A DNA stretch of 64,000 nt, taken from NCBI GenBank assembly GCA_028583415.1, contig CM053274.1, forward strand, positions 92,784,549 through 92,848,548. The letters are read 5' to 3'. The notes under the pieces are model-generated. The model searched no databases, was not told the DNA's origin, and was given only the letters and a program-made list of their open reading frames with translations. The position numbers and the translations under genes are program-made. Origin of the DNA: Protea cynaroides (taxonomy: Eukaryota; Streptophyta; Magnoliopsida; Proteales; Proteaceae). Positions 36,501-48,299 of the stretch are shown here, piece after piece (position 1 is the first letter of the stretch; the number at the start of each line of letters is the position of its first letter).

Positions 36501-39500
36501 TTGGCATTGTCTATGTACTATAAGAATGGCCACATGCATTATGCACCTGTATCTTATCTATTGACAACTTGACCTTTTTACTTTACTGCTTTCCTAACAC
36601 ATTTTCCTCTCATCTCCACTGTATTCAGCACCTTTACCATGTTCTCACTTGTATGAGGAAACCACAAGGACGAGGTTTGGAGTTGGCAAGGAAACATATT
36701 GCCTCCTGCTTATCAGAGCTAGTAAACATTCAGAAATCTGTGGAGTTCCTTAGGTCTAATGCCTCTGGATCTTATCAAGATGATATTGGAGATAGAACAA
36801 CAGCCTCTGGTCGTCAACCTGTTGGGTTTGATGGATGTTTAAACAGTAGATTATCAGCCCCCACTCCTCCGCGTGCAATTAAAATTTTGAGCTGGAAAAA
36901 TGTGAGGTTATTGCTAATTTACACTAATAGAAATATATCAAGTTACTTAAAATAATAATGAAATATTTCTGTTCCTCTTGTGCCAGAGTATCGAGTATTT
37001 TGAGAAGCTTCTTCATGACCTGGACATCATTTGTTCCTTCTCTCTGGATCCATCATTAGAAGTTATTTTGCGCTTTGTGGTTCAATTCCAAAAAAATCAT
37101 CCTGATTTGGTTGCAAGAGCTCATCTGCAGGTTAGCGAATTGGTCTCCTGCATTTCTTTATAGTTTTTCCTTGCTAATGTAGCTGCTTTTCATTTTTGCT
37201 TGTTAATCCTTGCAATCATTTTCTTCACAATCTAATTGATCTTGCTCTTGTGGATAGCTGACTGTGCATTGTATTAATATCTGCATGTAGAGTTGTAAAT
37301 TATCTGGTCCTTAAGTCTTGCCACTGCGATTCCCTGAATATGTAAACATTTATATTTGGCAATAATTAGTGATGGACTATAAACTCCTCTTGCATATCCT
37401 TATGTTCAATTTATAAATTCTGATGTTTACTCCAAAATGGTTTCTCTTGTCAGTTCACATGACCCCCTCCCCCAAAGTTTAGTATGTTTATGTGCTAGTA
37501 CTGTTTACTACTAAAATTCTCACATTTTGCTTTGGTACCTTCACAACTGTTGAACAGCGTCTACTAATTCAAGATGGGAAAATTTATGGACGTGATCTCA
37601 TCTTCGATGTGATCTCCAGAGCTGCTGCATTACCCGAAGTCTCAAATATCCATGAAATTCAGAAGAATGAATTGATTGTACAGCTGGGACAGGTGAGTGT
37701 TCGATTTTCTATTTTGAACATATAATGTTTCTTTGATTGTTTCTCATGTTATGGAGTCTCGGATTGTTATGAATCTGTTCAGTAATAACTTTTCCATATT
37801 TTTCATCTCATTAGAAGAGGCAGGGCTCTTTTTGCTATGAAGGGGAGTTAAATCTTTTGTTTTGGGTTGGGGGGGGAAGGGGATGCTTGTGCTTATGTCA
37901 TTAGCTTGTAGTACCTCTTTATATGTCCTGTACTGCTGTTGTTTTTTTGCAATAAAATTTAATTCTTTCGTATGGGGGAAAATAAGAAAAACTTTATCGC
38001 AGATTGATCCTACTTGGTCACCTTTTTGGCCAAAAGATTCCTTTATTGACCCATTTAATGTTGGATCCCAGCATCCTTGAATGTGTAGCACACATACATC
38101 AGAGGGCCATCCTTTTTAAAAATATTTCCAGCTCCATTGAGTCAAATTTGTTCAGTTCGCCTGACCTTGGTGACATGGTACTGCAGCTACTGATCAACTT
38201 GCTTAAAATTCTTTGTACAAATGCTGCATGGCAAAGACGTAAACTTGGGAAGATATTGCAAGACTGGAGTATTATCTCCATGCAGGTTTGTGCTGTACTC
38301 ATTAATGATTACATGAATTTATTCTGAACTTGTATGACTGTTTTTTAGTCTTGTTCTGAACTTATGCAGTTGTCTTATATTTAATGGCCTACCTAGATCC
38401 ACTTGGGGTACTTCATTAGGTCAAAGTTAACTATCATAATGAATTTAGTTAGGATTATGTGGACTAGCCTTATATTATCTAATATATGATGATAATTGTC
38501 AAAGCAGGAAACACATTATGCACAAATATTTGTCTGCTTTTACTGAATCTGGTATAGGAAAATAATGTAATGAGATTGAGCATCTTGGATTTACTGAAAG
38601 CATTTTAAGGGAAAATCTTTCTAGTCTGGGATATTAGGATAAGCACAACAAAACTGAATGTCTAAGATGCTTAGTAAAGAAAACTAGTCTGGGATATAAA
38701 GACAGGCAACAAGACACTAAGATGCTCAGTATGAAGAGAAAATTTGTAGAGGTTTGTGTTTCTATTACTGCTCAAAGCACAACAACAACAGCAAAGCCTT
38801 ATCCCAATTACATGGGGTCGGCTACATGGAGGCATCCAATCAACTTTATTCGAGGTTATACTTGAAACAAAGCCTAAGCTATGCATGTCTTTCATCACCA
38901 CCTCCCCTAGAGGCTAGAGTCGTCTTAGGTCTACCCCTAGTTCTTTTAGATCCTCCGATCTGAATCAAAACATTCCGTACTGGAGCATCTAACAGCCTCC
39001 GTTGAACATGACCATACCATCTCAAACGACTTTCTCGTAGCTTATCATGTGTCGACGCTACTCTCAAATCAGTTTTAATACAATGATTCCTTACCTTATC
39101 CTTTCTAGTTTTGCCACACATTCATCTCAACATCCTCATCTCAGTCTCAGCTACACTAGTTTATCTATATGATGCTTCTTAACTGTCCAACGTTCCGCAC
39201 CATACATCATAGCCGGTCGAATGACTGTCCTATAAAATTTTCCTTTAAGTTTTAAGGAATATGCTGATTACACAACACTCCAAATGCACATCTCCACTTC
39301 ATCCATATTAACAGAACTAGTCGAAAGACTTAAATATCTAGTTTCTCTAAGACTAATTTTACCATCTCTTTCTCCCCTGACCTAGAATTTAGCCGTGTTT
39401 GGCTCAAAACCATTATTTCACTCTGTCACTACTTTTGACTTTCATAGCTCCTTTTCTTTCCCTACTTTCCAAAATATCCATCTCCAATCTTGTGATTCTT

Positions 39501-39501
39501 T

Positions 39502-39546
<45 letters not shown>

Positions 39547-42500
39547 GCTTTTCTTTCTTTTTTTCTGAGAATTGTAGGGTTTTTATTGATGAATAGAACA
39601 TTATGTCTGACTCTCAGTTGATGCACTGGCTGTGATATATGTTGTTTTCAGCTAGAGCTGGCTTCCCAGAGAGACTTTGGGGATATGTCAAATATTACAG
39701 ATGATGAGGTATGTGGTTCTGATATCAGCCTGCTAGAATGAATGATAAATCTAAGGTACCTGCCATGAACAGTAAGGATGGTGCACCAAGAGGGGATCAA
39801 GAATGGATTATACCTCACATTTGCCGGTTTGGATGGGGGACTGACCATTTAGTCACCTTCACTTGGAGTTGGAGCAATGATTTTAAGACAGAAGCAGACA
39901 TCAGACTATTCTAAGTTGGCAATTGGCAGTACAGGCATCTGGTAGGGTACATTAGCATCATGCTAAATGTGCTGATTAATGTCCAATATAATTTAAATGG
40001 TCCACTTAGGAACCCTTGCCAAAATGGGGCCATGTAAAGGCAATTTACCCAATTTGTAAATGTTGTTTGGACCAAACCAGTACATTTTCCCTTGATGGTA
40101 AGGTGTGGAATATTATGTATGAGGTCTGGAGTTCAATTCCTTTCAAATGTCCTTCAGTGTTCAACAATTTTGAAGAGCAAGATTTCGGGTTGGTCTGGCT
40201 GGTCCAATCATCCAACTTGATTCTGATTGATCCATTGACCAGTCTATGTTATTTTTAAAAGGACCTCTGGTTGGTTATGACCTTGGACCACCAGTTAGGA
40301 GTCCAGACAGTCTGACTGCTGATCAAGTTCATGAAACACTGCCTTGAGGTTTCCTTTCTCAAAAATAGTCATGACTAGGTTTTAGTAACATCTGATCTAT
40401 CTCATTCTATTGGGTGATCAGGAAACAAATTTCAAGTCCTGCAACATATCCATAAATGAGTGTATGTGAACATATGAATGGCTTGATATTCGTGGCATAG
40501 GAAATCGGAGATGGGACCTATTATGGGTCCTGCTCTGACTTTGCGTCTCATTACCAGTATGCTGTTGGTTGATTGTCCTTACTGTTGCCCAACTGGTACC
40601 TTAGATTATCTTTTGCTTAAGTATACCTTATTTTAGCATTTAGAATAATATACATAATGTTTGTAGCTTAGCGTTATGTTTTACGACAGTTCATTGGTTC
40701 TGCAGAATATAGCCATGAAACTGTCAAAACATCTCCTTATTTGGGCAGAGGAACAAATGTATTGGATCGCTTCTCGTTTCCTCATTTTGGGATTTGAGCT
40801 GGAACTCTATTCTCCTAGTGAATACTGCATGGTGTACTGGTATATGTACATTGTCTTGATCAAACTTGCAGAAATTGCACAGCTCAAGATGGTGATAATC
40901 AGTGACAGTAGTGAGTATGCTGTTAAATATTTATTGTGTAACTTGTTATCTTTGTTTATTAGGACTTATTCTGCCTAGGTCTGATAACAGTACACTGTAT
41001 GGCCAAGAGAGTTGGAAACATCACTTGATAGTGTCTCTTGCAAAAAGATCAGATGATAAAATTACAAAAAATTAATAAATAAATAAATAAAGATTTTAAC
41101 ACCTGATCCATCAGGCTCCTATGGATGGTCTTAGAAAAGAACATGAATTTGCGATTCTCATTATCTCTTCAGGTACATTGGTTGAAGGAGATCCGTCTTC
41201 TTAGTGGATCCATGGAATGGTGGTCCTACAACCAACTTTCTCTCTTCCCCTTTTTTTTTCCCCTTATTGCATGGGATACCATCTTGATTGGCAATTCATT
41301 ACCTGGCTAACATTGGTTTTATTAACTGTCATTTTATTCTCCTGATAAGCTAAACGCAGAGGGAAGAAGAAAAGAGATCTCACAAAGGATAATGTGAGGG
41401 ATTCTCATATCACACCAACAGTAATGTTATTCCAGTGTTACATATGTCTCTCTGAAGGACTCACAATGGTAAATGTTCCTATTTCAACTTTAAATTATTT
41501 TAGCCATTTCAGTAGCACTTGAACAGATGCAATGGTGTGGACTGAGGTCAAATTTGATCCTTGGGCAGCATCATTGGATATTCGGTGCATTTCTGAGGGC
41601 CAGATTACTGATGTTGACCTTAGACCCAGCATGCTTACAGACTTGTGGTTCCACAATCCTACATAGATCAGGGTATAAGAATACAAAGCCATCCTTCCTG
41701 CTTCTGCTGATGCTACAACCCCAAAAAGTGCTTTGTCAGTTTTTATATTTTCAAAGCAGTTTCAGGCTTTCAGCCTTAAATGATCATAAAGTAGTGTTTT
41801 AGCATTCATAATAATCTTTATGTAGGGGTTCTATTTTCTCTTTAGCATCCATATTCTTAAATTTCCTTGTATTTAAATCACGTCTGTAACTAAGACAAAG
41901 GAAACAGTTTTTTCCACCCTAATTTAAATATTCCCCTTCACTTATACTGGTTTGATTAATTAACCATGTCCATCCTTCCAGATGCTTGCTGCTTTGAGGA
42001 ATGAACATAAGTTTTTGGAGAGGTCAAGTGCTTTCAATACTGAACAAGAGGTATGTATGTACTGTTCTTATGTTGATTCTCCTTAATACATTTAGGTGTT
42101 CAAGGTGGAGTATAGTAGGTAAAACATTGGGAAAACTACGTGATTACCTACTTCTGGGTTTCAGTTTACAAACATACACATGCCATGTTTGCTATAACAA
42201 AAATACTCAAAACGAGTTTTGGTATTACAAAAGTACCAAAAACAGTGTTTTTTTCCTCAATTACCTATGTTCTGTGTCATTTTGCCCCTTTCCTGTACCT
42301 CCCATTTCGGGTTACCACCCTAACCCCGTGATTGAAATCCCTCTTCTGCTCTTTCATTTGTGTTCCCTCTATGGCAAGCACACCGGCATCGAGGCTAAAA
42401 ATGCCTGACCCGGAGGACGACTGTTGTTCATTACGTCTTTCTTTCTCTCTCTCTCCCCTCTCGTTCCCCTTCTCTCTTCCTCCCCTGCTATCTCTCCCTA

Positions 42501-44867
42501 CCTTCTCCTTCTGTTCCTTCCATACAGTGTCATCACTCTCAACCTCTCTCACTTCCCTGCTCTACTCTATCTCGTTTGTTCAAGACGTCAACAGAACTTC
42601 AATTACCACTGAATTAAGTTGGCAATGTTGACGAATTGGCCATTATCGGATATGAAATACTGAAATAACTGAATTCTTTTGAATTTCAATGTCGTCAGTT
42701 GGACTGACTTAGGACATTAAAACAGAAGCTTCGGCTCGCAACTGGCAACCAAATCTCATAGCTGACATAATTTTTTCAGTTTTTTGATATTTGGATAATT
42801 AGGAGTTGTTTTGATGCTTATCCCGCACAAATAGTGAGGCGGTTTGATAGGGAGACTCTTAGTTCGGATGCTTATCCCTTTGTTTAGATTGGTCCCTCTG
42901 TTCAGATGCTTATCCCTCTGCAAATCTCTCTCTGCCTCCCACCCCCTTCTCTTTCCCTCCTGTGCTTTCTCTCCCTCTATCTCTCGCTGTCTCTGTGCGA
43001 ACCTATGTATCTCTCTGTCTTTGCTTCAGGTTCGAATGCTAAAGACTTTCTTTAACCTTTGCATACCTTGGGAGTATATATATGTCACTCTCTCGGTCAT
43101 CTCCATTGCTTTTGCGGAAGAAATCTGTTTGTTGTCTGTGTTAGCAAAAACTCTTGACTGAACTGGTAAGAAGGAGCCATTTGCTTGTGCCCAATTCACT
43201 GGTGGAGAAGATGGGATCTCGCTTTCCACATGTTCCTATCAGAGCATTAAGCACAGAAAAGGAAAGAAAGTAACCCTATTTTTTCTTTGTGAGGGAGAAT
43301 AAAACGGAGCAAGTTATATCTGTGAAACAAGTAACCAATGCAGCCCATACCTGTCAATAAAAAGATAAAAGAATCTCCATAAATGAAAAAGGCCCACATC
43401 TATGAACTTGATCATCAAAAAGGAGGAATTCTTGCTATTCATATCACGATGAGTAAAAGGGAGAAAAGCTCAACTGATGAACAGAGTTACTTGAAATAGC
43501 CCTATTTAAATTCTAAGCAGAGATTGTAGCAGATTCCAGCAATTGCTATAAATGGTAACAAGCAAAAAGCAGCAATTCAACTAGAGGAAAAACCGATTCC
43601 CCAAAAATCACAAACTAAAGATGATGGAAATCGAAATTTTGGGGAACATTCATTACTCAAGTGCATGTGATAGAGGAATCAGGACTGTATCACCGATAAG
43701 TAATCTCCAGGCCGATTTCGACGCCGGAGAAGGAGTAGTTCGGATGGGATTAGAAGGTTAAGCGAAGGAAGAGAAGGATTGGTGGAGAGGAGAGAAAATC
43801 CTCCTTGGGTAATGGTGGTGGTTGAAAACAGCTCAATCAGGACCCTTGGCCCCAGCTAAGGGTGAAATTCGCTCTACCACCGAACGTGGAACGTGTAACA
43901 GACACGACCTATCTAGCGTCTTAAGTCTCTGCTACTGATAGTGACTGCCGCTCGGACGGATACAGGCTCACTAGAGCTGCCACTGTTAGACTATGAAGAT
44001 GTGCCTGTTAAACCCATCCTTGGAGTCCTTGAGCTTCTTCCTTAAACCTCTCTACCACAGCAGTCAGAGTGGAGTTGTGGGGAAGGGGGAAGAGGACGGT
44101 GGTGGCTGGGGGAGGTCCTGATCAGAGAGTTGAGGAAGAGGAAAGCAGGGGATTAAAATGTCAAATCATAGGTTAGGTGAAGGGTTACTCAGTGTTTTGG
44201 GTACTTTTGTGATACCCTAACTCGTTTTGAGTAGTCTTGTTATGTAAATATGGAGTGTGTATTTTTGTAAAGTGAAACCCAAAAGTGGGTAATCATGTAG
44301 TTTTCCGTAAAACATCTGAGTTATTTTGCATTAAATTTTTTGTTTTAAGATTGGGAAAGAGAGGCATGAGATTTTGCAATGACGAGTACATCTGTTTCTT
44401 TTATATTTTGACAGAGATTCATCCAGCACTTTGAGCTTCTACAAAAAGCTCATGTTCCTCCTCATATATCATATGTCCTGTTCAAGGAATCTACAATGCA
44501 TGCCCGCTTCTCAGTGAGTATCTGAAGGAACCGTCCATTTCTTTCCCTTATTTTCTTCTATTTGATTTTTCCTTTTTCATCACAAATGTATCCTAACTGC
44601 CCTATCATTCATCTTTTCTTTTCGAAGACTCTAGTTGAGTACAATTACTTTAAAGATGCTCAAAGGATAGCGAAGGAGCTGAAGAGTAGTTTCTCCAGTG
44701 ATCCAGAAAGACTGGCCGAACTCCAAGAAATAGAGCAGGTTGCTGAGCGTAACCGGGTAGCTCTCAATGTCATTTGTCAAGTTGGGGTACAGGATCCATC
44801 CCTTAAGATTTCTTTTGAGCTCAGCCACCATCCTTGCTTTGCAATTGCTATTGTCAAGAGATCTTAA
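24589..44867 (+). CDS. NAA35: NAA35/MAK10, NatC N-acetyltransferase auxiliary subunit (16 exons)
   Basis: Exons: 24589-24703, 28886-28953, 33028-33186, 33294-33461, 34008-34158, 35852-35931, 36629-36901, 36987-37130, 37558-37692, 38187-38285, 39652-39708, 40706-40914, 41360-41468, 41982-42050, 44415-44513, 44628-44867. They join in frame with GT-AG borders to about 724 residues, close to human NAA35 (725). NatC co-translationally acetylates N-termini such as Met-Leu/Ile/Phe; NAA35 is the ribosome-linked scaffold beside catalytic NAA30 and NAA38. Signature segments: FAAMSALEIMDPKMDAG (about 52-70), HKGHSLAQTVFSC (about 118-130), GFELELYSPSEY (about 512-523), a basic stretch GKKKRDLTKD (about 554-563) and the C-terminal YNYFKDAQRIAKEL. 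The 5' edge of exon 10 is the least certain border. Introns 1 and 2 exceed 4 kb and are transposon-filled. No frameshift was found. Confidence 0.88.
25940..28060 (+). mobile_element. Copia-LTR-like block with internal tandem duplication (NAA35 intron 1)
   Basis: A segment beginning TGTAGAAGG at 26385 recurs at 27032 (TGTAGAAGGTCTCTAAATGG). Both run through TGATCTGGAAAGTGT, GTTCTCTA and ATTTTGGTTTGTGAA, giving two units of about 650-690 bases. The second continues to CGCAATTCACCTCCCTCTTG near 28020, wording I associate with the 3' part of Copia LTRs. No primer-binding site or gag-pol frame was seen, so this is a solo or truncated LTR. Outer edges are approximate. Confidence 0.5.
29235..30086. 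mobile_element. Tourist/PIF-Harbinger-like MITE expanded by CCACCA tract (NAA35 intron 2)
   Basis: The ends are GGGGGTGTTTGATAA and, inverted, GGGGCTATTTGATAA, each flanked by TAA (29232-29234 and 30087-30089). This is the 3-base TAA target duplication and GGG-TGTTTG end typical of Tourist elements. The arms continue loosely inverted (GAGTAGAAGCCTGTTTGTTA and GAGTAGAAATATGTTTGTTA). The middle is replaced by about 520 bases of CCACCA-type repeat. Confidence 0.75.
29431..29954. repeat. CCACCA-type low-complexity tract
   Basis: About 520 bases of almost pure C and A with sporadic T on this strand, built from CCACCA, CCACCC and CCATCACC units. It leaves long His/Pro/Thr frames on the + strand and Trp/Gly/Val frames on the - strand, which should not be called genes. 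Strong C/A asymmetry could favour triplex or single-strand structure. Confidence 0.95.
30187..30815 (+). pseudogene. RTE-type LINE 3' end (NAA35 intron 2)
   Basis: The frame 30187-30501 gives FRYLGSIINKEDDIEDDVSQ, MYGGECWAVKKHHIDK and DMRMFRWMC. These match the segment just after the reverse transcriptase core of plant RTE-clade LINEs (YLGS, ECWA, RMLRWM). It breaks at a stop near 30501. The 3' tail GGCTTTGTTGTTGTTCTTG at about 30791 is the usual end of these elements. It is 5'-truncated and dead. Confidence 0.75.
30831..30969. repeat. Tandem duplication of about 68-70 bases
   Basis: TTAACTCAAAGAACTTAATA recurs immediately downstream, each copy running through GGTCCAAAGTAAAATTGCAG. Confidence 0.9.
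31340..31640 (+). pseudogene. Second RTE LINE fragment (NAA35 intron 2)
   Basis: Conceptual text across frames reads GSVIHEDGQIV, ANRIRMKFMEWRGA, LSHWCMSLKLKAIFYETR, MLYGE-like and LRWKSTK. This is the same region of an RTE polyprotein as at 30187 but a different copy. A related partial copy follows at about 31850-31960, separated by the MITE at 31719. Confidence 0.65.
31719..31838. mobile_element. 120-base hAT MITE
   Basis: The termini are CATAGTTGTCAAGGCG and CGCCTTGTCAACTATG, perfect 16-base inverted repeats, with GGCGCCTTG words inside. The target duplication is GTATGAGC (31711-31718) and ATATGAGC (31839-31846), 7 of 8. An apparent decayed cousin (GAGCGCCTAGGCG) lies near 57070. Confidence 0.85.
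38773..39420 (-). pseudogene. RTE LINE 3' fragment in NAA35 intron 10
   Basis: On the minus strand, 39121-38879 gives CGKTRKDKVRNHCIKTDLRV, LRESRLRWYGHVQRR and RTRGRPKTTL, the conserved C-terminal end of RTE LINE polyproteins. The 3' end reads GGGATAAGGCTTTGCTGTTG on that strand. Upstream coding text is broken. Inserted antisense to NAA35. Confidence 0.8.
39506..39543. repeat. (AT)n microsatellite
   Basis: About 19 uninterrupted AT units in NAA35 intron 10, just outside the LINE fragment. Confidence 0.95.
42128..44306. mobile_element. Mutator-like element 3 in NAA35 intron 14 (2.18 kb)
   Basis: Inverted arms of about 120 bases share GGAAAACTAC, TGATTACC and CTCAAAACGAGTT. The exact 9-base direct repeat GTAAAACAT sits at 42119-42127 and 44307-44315. 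The interior is pyrimidine-rich with short open frames (42332-42631, 42844-43161) and no recognised transposase, so I call it non-autonomous. It separates NAA35 exons 14 and 15 without disturbing their splice sites. Confidence 0.8.
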
Positions 44868-47627
44868 AATTGGATAGTTACCCAGCGGCCATGACCAATT
44901 TTGAAACCCAATGTAGGTCTTCCAGGTAATCTGAACCGTTTTAATTGGCATATATTAACATTAGTCCTATAAAAAAAATTCTCCCAGATATTGAAATGAA
45001 AGGGAGTTGCATTTGGAGAGGGGCATGGAGGTATGTAATTTGTGTAAAATTACTTTTAAGTTACTGAATTTCATCAACAATAAAGAAGGAAATGTTTTTG
45101 TCATGAACTATTGCAAGTTAATTATATCAAAGAAAGGACAACTCAAGGTCTTTTCTCAACTAGTTGAAGTCAGCTACCGATCCTACTGTCTATCGTTAAA
45201 TCCTCAGCTCTCAAAATTAGTGAACATCCTTCTCAACTATTTCTTTTGTCTGTTTGGGATTTTAATTGTCACTATGACAACTTACTCATTTTGGTTATTA
45301 GAATTGCAATTTCTATGATTCTTTGGTATATAATAGAAGGATAATTATTTAGTGTTAATCTGCATTCTATATTCGAAAAACAATGAGCAATTTTGTTATA
45401 TACATTGGAGTAGGAAGCCTCCATTGATTTGGTGAAAGTTTTAGTTTTATGATGGGGGGATTGGATATGAAGAAGAGTGAAATTCCCAAGAAGATTTCAA
45501 TGTAACCTGATTTAACATACAACAGAAGCAATTCTTGGTGGGCTGGATTCTGAAGATCCGAAATTGAGCCTCCAGTAGAATATTTGCAGCTTGGTAAATT
45601 ACTCGTACCTGTCCTGAACTTTGCCATAATTTCAGGTCCTGCCTTAAACTTTCAGACAATTACAACCGTTTACCCTTATTGGAAAAAGGTTGTTACAAGC
45701 ATCTCCAGTCCATTTGTTTATTTCTGTTGGTTGATGATGGCACTTCAATCTTAATATTTTAATGACAAAACTATCATTATTGGGCAAAGTTATCTTCTTG
45801 CCCTCAATCCAAACCAAAAAACCCCATTAATCTTGTTGAAACGCCCCTCTGATTCTGCTCAAATCTTCGTTTCTTCCTCTACTTGACTACCTCTCTCTCT
45901 CTCTCTCTCTCTCTCCCCCCTCTATGGTATACAGTAGCAGAAATTTTTTCTTTACTTTTTATCTACAGATGAGCAGATAGTGCTGGTGAGCGAGGTACTA
46001 TAACGAACATGAAGGAAGGGATGAGAGGAAGAGACTGTGAGAGAATTTCTGCTACAGTCTACTAAATTGTAAAAGGAAGCAGCAATGGTACTATGACGAA
46101 CCAGCAAGGTTTAGAGCCTTCAGTAATTTAGGAAAATAAAATAGATATGGATGAAATGAAATTATTAACTGTAATACTACATGCTGTTGTGCCTGCAATA
46201 ATACACTGTCCTCCGATTTTGGCTGTGAAGCATCCTAATTTGTACGCCTAACGGTTAGAGTTTTATCATCCATTTTTATTCCATTAAGAGCTGCACAAGC
46301 GATTCCACATGGATCTTTGGCTCCCAGTGGCCATTTCCTTCTGAAGGTCACCCACCTGGACCACTGGTCTGTGCATTGCATCCCATTTCAATATGGACAT
46401 CTTGTTTGGGGTTACTGGATTATGTTCTTAATTTCCTGGTGTGGATATTGACAGGAATTGAATCTCTTTCTCTCTCTCTATTTCTGGAAATAAGGTTGGC
46501 GAAAAGATTTTCCTTTCCTTGCTGCAAAAGAGCGCGGATTGGTTGAAACAAAGATCAGGCCATTCGGGATTGGCTAGGTAATCAACTCCTTTCTTTCCAT
46601 CCCCTCCTGATGGTGAAATTGTGATATGTCAACTAGCCACAGATTGCTGGCTGCCTTGATAGATAGTAGGCAAAGTTCACTGAATCATATCAAAGGAAGA
46701 ACTTGACTTACTAGAAATGCACCTTAAGGGAAAGTTCCTGAATCAGTTAATTCAAATCAATGATAGTACAATCAAATGAAACAAGGGTGGAGTTTTTTGT
46801 GTTCGAGGAGCGTGGAAGCGCTTCTGAAGTTGAAATTTAATGGGGCTTCTTGGGAAATTTCAGGTGTTGGGGGTTCTTAATCTTTGCAATTGAAATCCAA
46901 GGAAAGAAAGAAGGAAAAATGTTTGTCATCTTTTATATTTGGCTAAGCCAGCTGCTCTCAGTTTCGGTAGCAGAATCCTAGCGAAATTGTTCTTTCATTT
47001 TAGGGATGCATGCAGAAGAGGGAATATGTTTTTTTTTTTTTTTTTTTTTTCTGATGAAAAATTAAACTCATCAATTGTATTTTATTTTTAAATCGTCAAC
47101 AGAAAAAAGAACGATTGTGATTATCTAAAACTAACTTTAGGGTAATATCTGAAATAATCACAAAATCCAGGAAAGAATTGAGTAATTTAGCCATTTATGT
47201 TCAGATTGTAGAGATCTTTATGCCAACTTACCCACCAATTGTACAGTTTTGGGTCGGTTGCTATTCCAGTATCCAATATGAAATTGAAAGGGTGATTGGT
47301 GCACTCATGATCCATTCAACAAGCAGTGGTTACTTTCTGTTGTACCTTTCTGGCTCTGAGATATTTCAGAATAGCACCTTCCCAGGTGAAATGAATGAAA
47401 ATGAATTCCACCGCTCAATTCCCTTGAATCAATGCGCAGCTTCAGTGTCTTCTCATAAATTAAACTTCTCTTGGTTTTGTATAGTAGTTAGGTTTTGGTT
47501 CTGTATGTAATGAATATAACTAAAACTAAATCATTTATTAAATGATTTCAAAATGATTATCAAAATTAATTATTAATTGGATTCGGTTCTTTGATTTTTA
47601 AATGATTTCTTTTATGGGATAGAGGGG
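44868..47627. other. NAA35 3' flank, intergenic
   Basis: No recognised gene. It includes a (CT)n tract at about 45891-45914 and a poly-T run near 47031-47050. The frame at 47178-47510 (110 codons) has no known motif and is not called. Confidence 0.5.
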
Positions 47628-47636
47628 AAGAGAATC

Positions 47637-47880
47637 GGATCCACATCGTCTCCTCCCTGATATTCGGGAGGAGAGGCGGCGGCCTGGATGGATGGTCGAC
47701 ACCTGGCTCTCTGGTGAATCCAAGCCATCCATCCGAGCCGACACCCCTGTCGGCTCAGCTTGTCGACTGTGGTGTCGACTTGGATGGATGGCTCGGATTC
47801 ACTCGAGAACCAGGTGGCGGTCATCCATCCAGACCGCCATCTCTCCTCCCGAAATCTCAGGGAGGAGACGATTTGAATCC
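47637..47880. mobile_element. Foldback MITE (GTCTCCTCC family), member 2
   Basis: Two inverted arms of roughly 100 bases share GTCTCCTCCCTGA, TTCGGGAGGAGAG, TGGATGGATG and GCCATCCATCC. The ends are GGATCC and (inverted) GGATTC. An exact 9-base target duplication AAGAGAATC flanks it (47628-47636, 47881-47889). The loop region ACCCCTGTCGGCTCAGCTTG resembles the loop of member 1 near 9280-9300. RNA from it would fold into a long hairpin. Confidence 0.85.
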
Positions 47881-48030
47881 AAGAGAATCAAGAGCAAAGG
47901 TCAGAGAAAGTCAAAAAAAAAAAACAACTACTATCGTTGTTATGCAATTCCGAACGCAAGGCAAGAGCTGCAAGACACAACCAAGGTGGGTCCCACCCAT
48001 CCGTGATCGGTGCAAGCAAAGCTACGGGTG

Positions 48031-48277
48031 CGGATTCAAATCCTCTCCTCCTAGGGGTTCAAGAGGAGAGTCGGCTCCCACGAAACAATGCTTGACACTT
48101 GGGTGTCGACTGGATCCGAGTCCTCCATCCTAACCAATAAGGTGAGTCAAGAGAGAGTGTTGGCTTATACATCAGCTTGGATAGAGGACTCGGATCCATC
48201 CGATACCCAAATGTCAGGCATCGGCTGGTGGGAGCCGACTCTCCTCCCAAACCCTTGGGAGGAGAGGATTTGGATCT
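48031..48277. mobile_element. Foldback MITE (CTCTCCTCC family), member 3
   Basis: Inverted arms share AAATCCTCTCCTCC, GGAGAGTCGGCTCCCAC and GGATCCGAGTCCTC. The end motif GGATTCAAATC resembles that of member 2. The flanks CTACGGGTG and CTATGGACG match at 6 of 9 with only transitions, a possible decayed target duplication. It lies about 150 bases from member 2. Confidence 0.7.
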
Positions 48278-48299
48278 ATGGACGATGTGGGTCCCACGT

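Noticed and set aside
42332..43161. Ser/Leu/Phe-rich ORFs in NAA35 intron 14
   Set aside because: They arise from pyrimidine-rich tracts inside the Mutator-like element, and frames overlap with no consistent coding signal.
46430..46580. Coding-like stretch (VGEKIFLSLLQKSADWLKQR) downstream of NAA35
   Set aside because: Short, between plausible splice sites, but without a recognised family or neighbouring exons.
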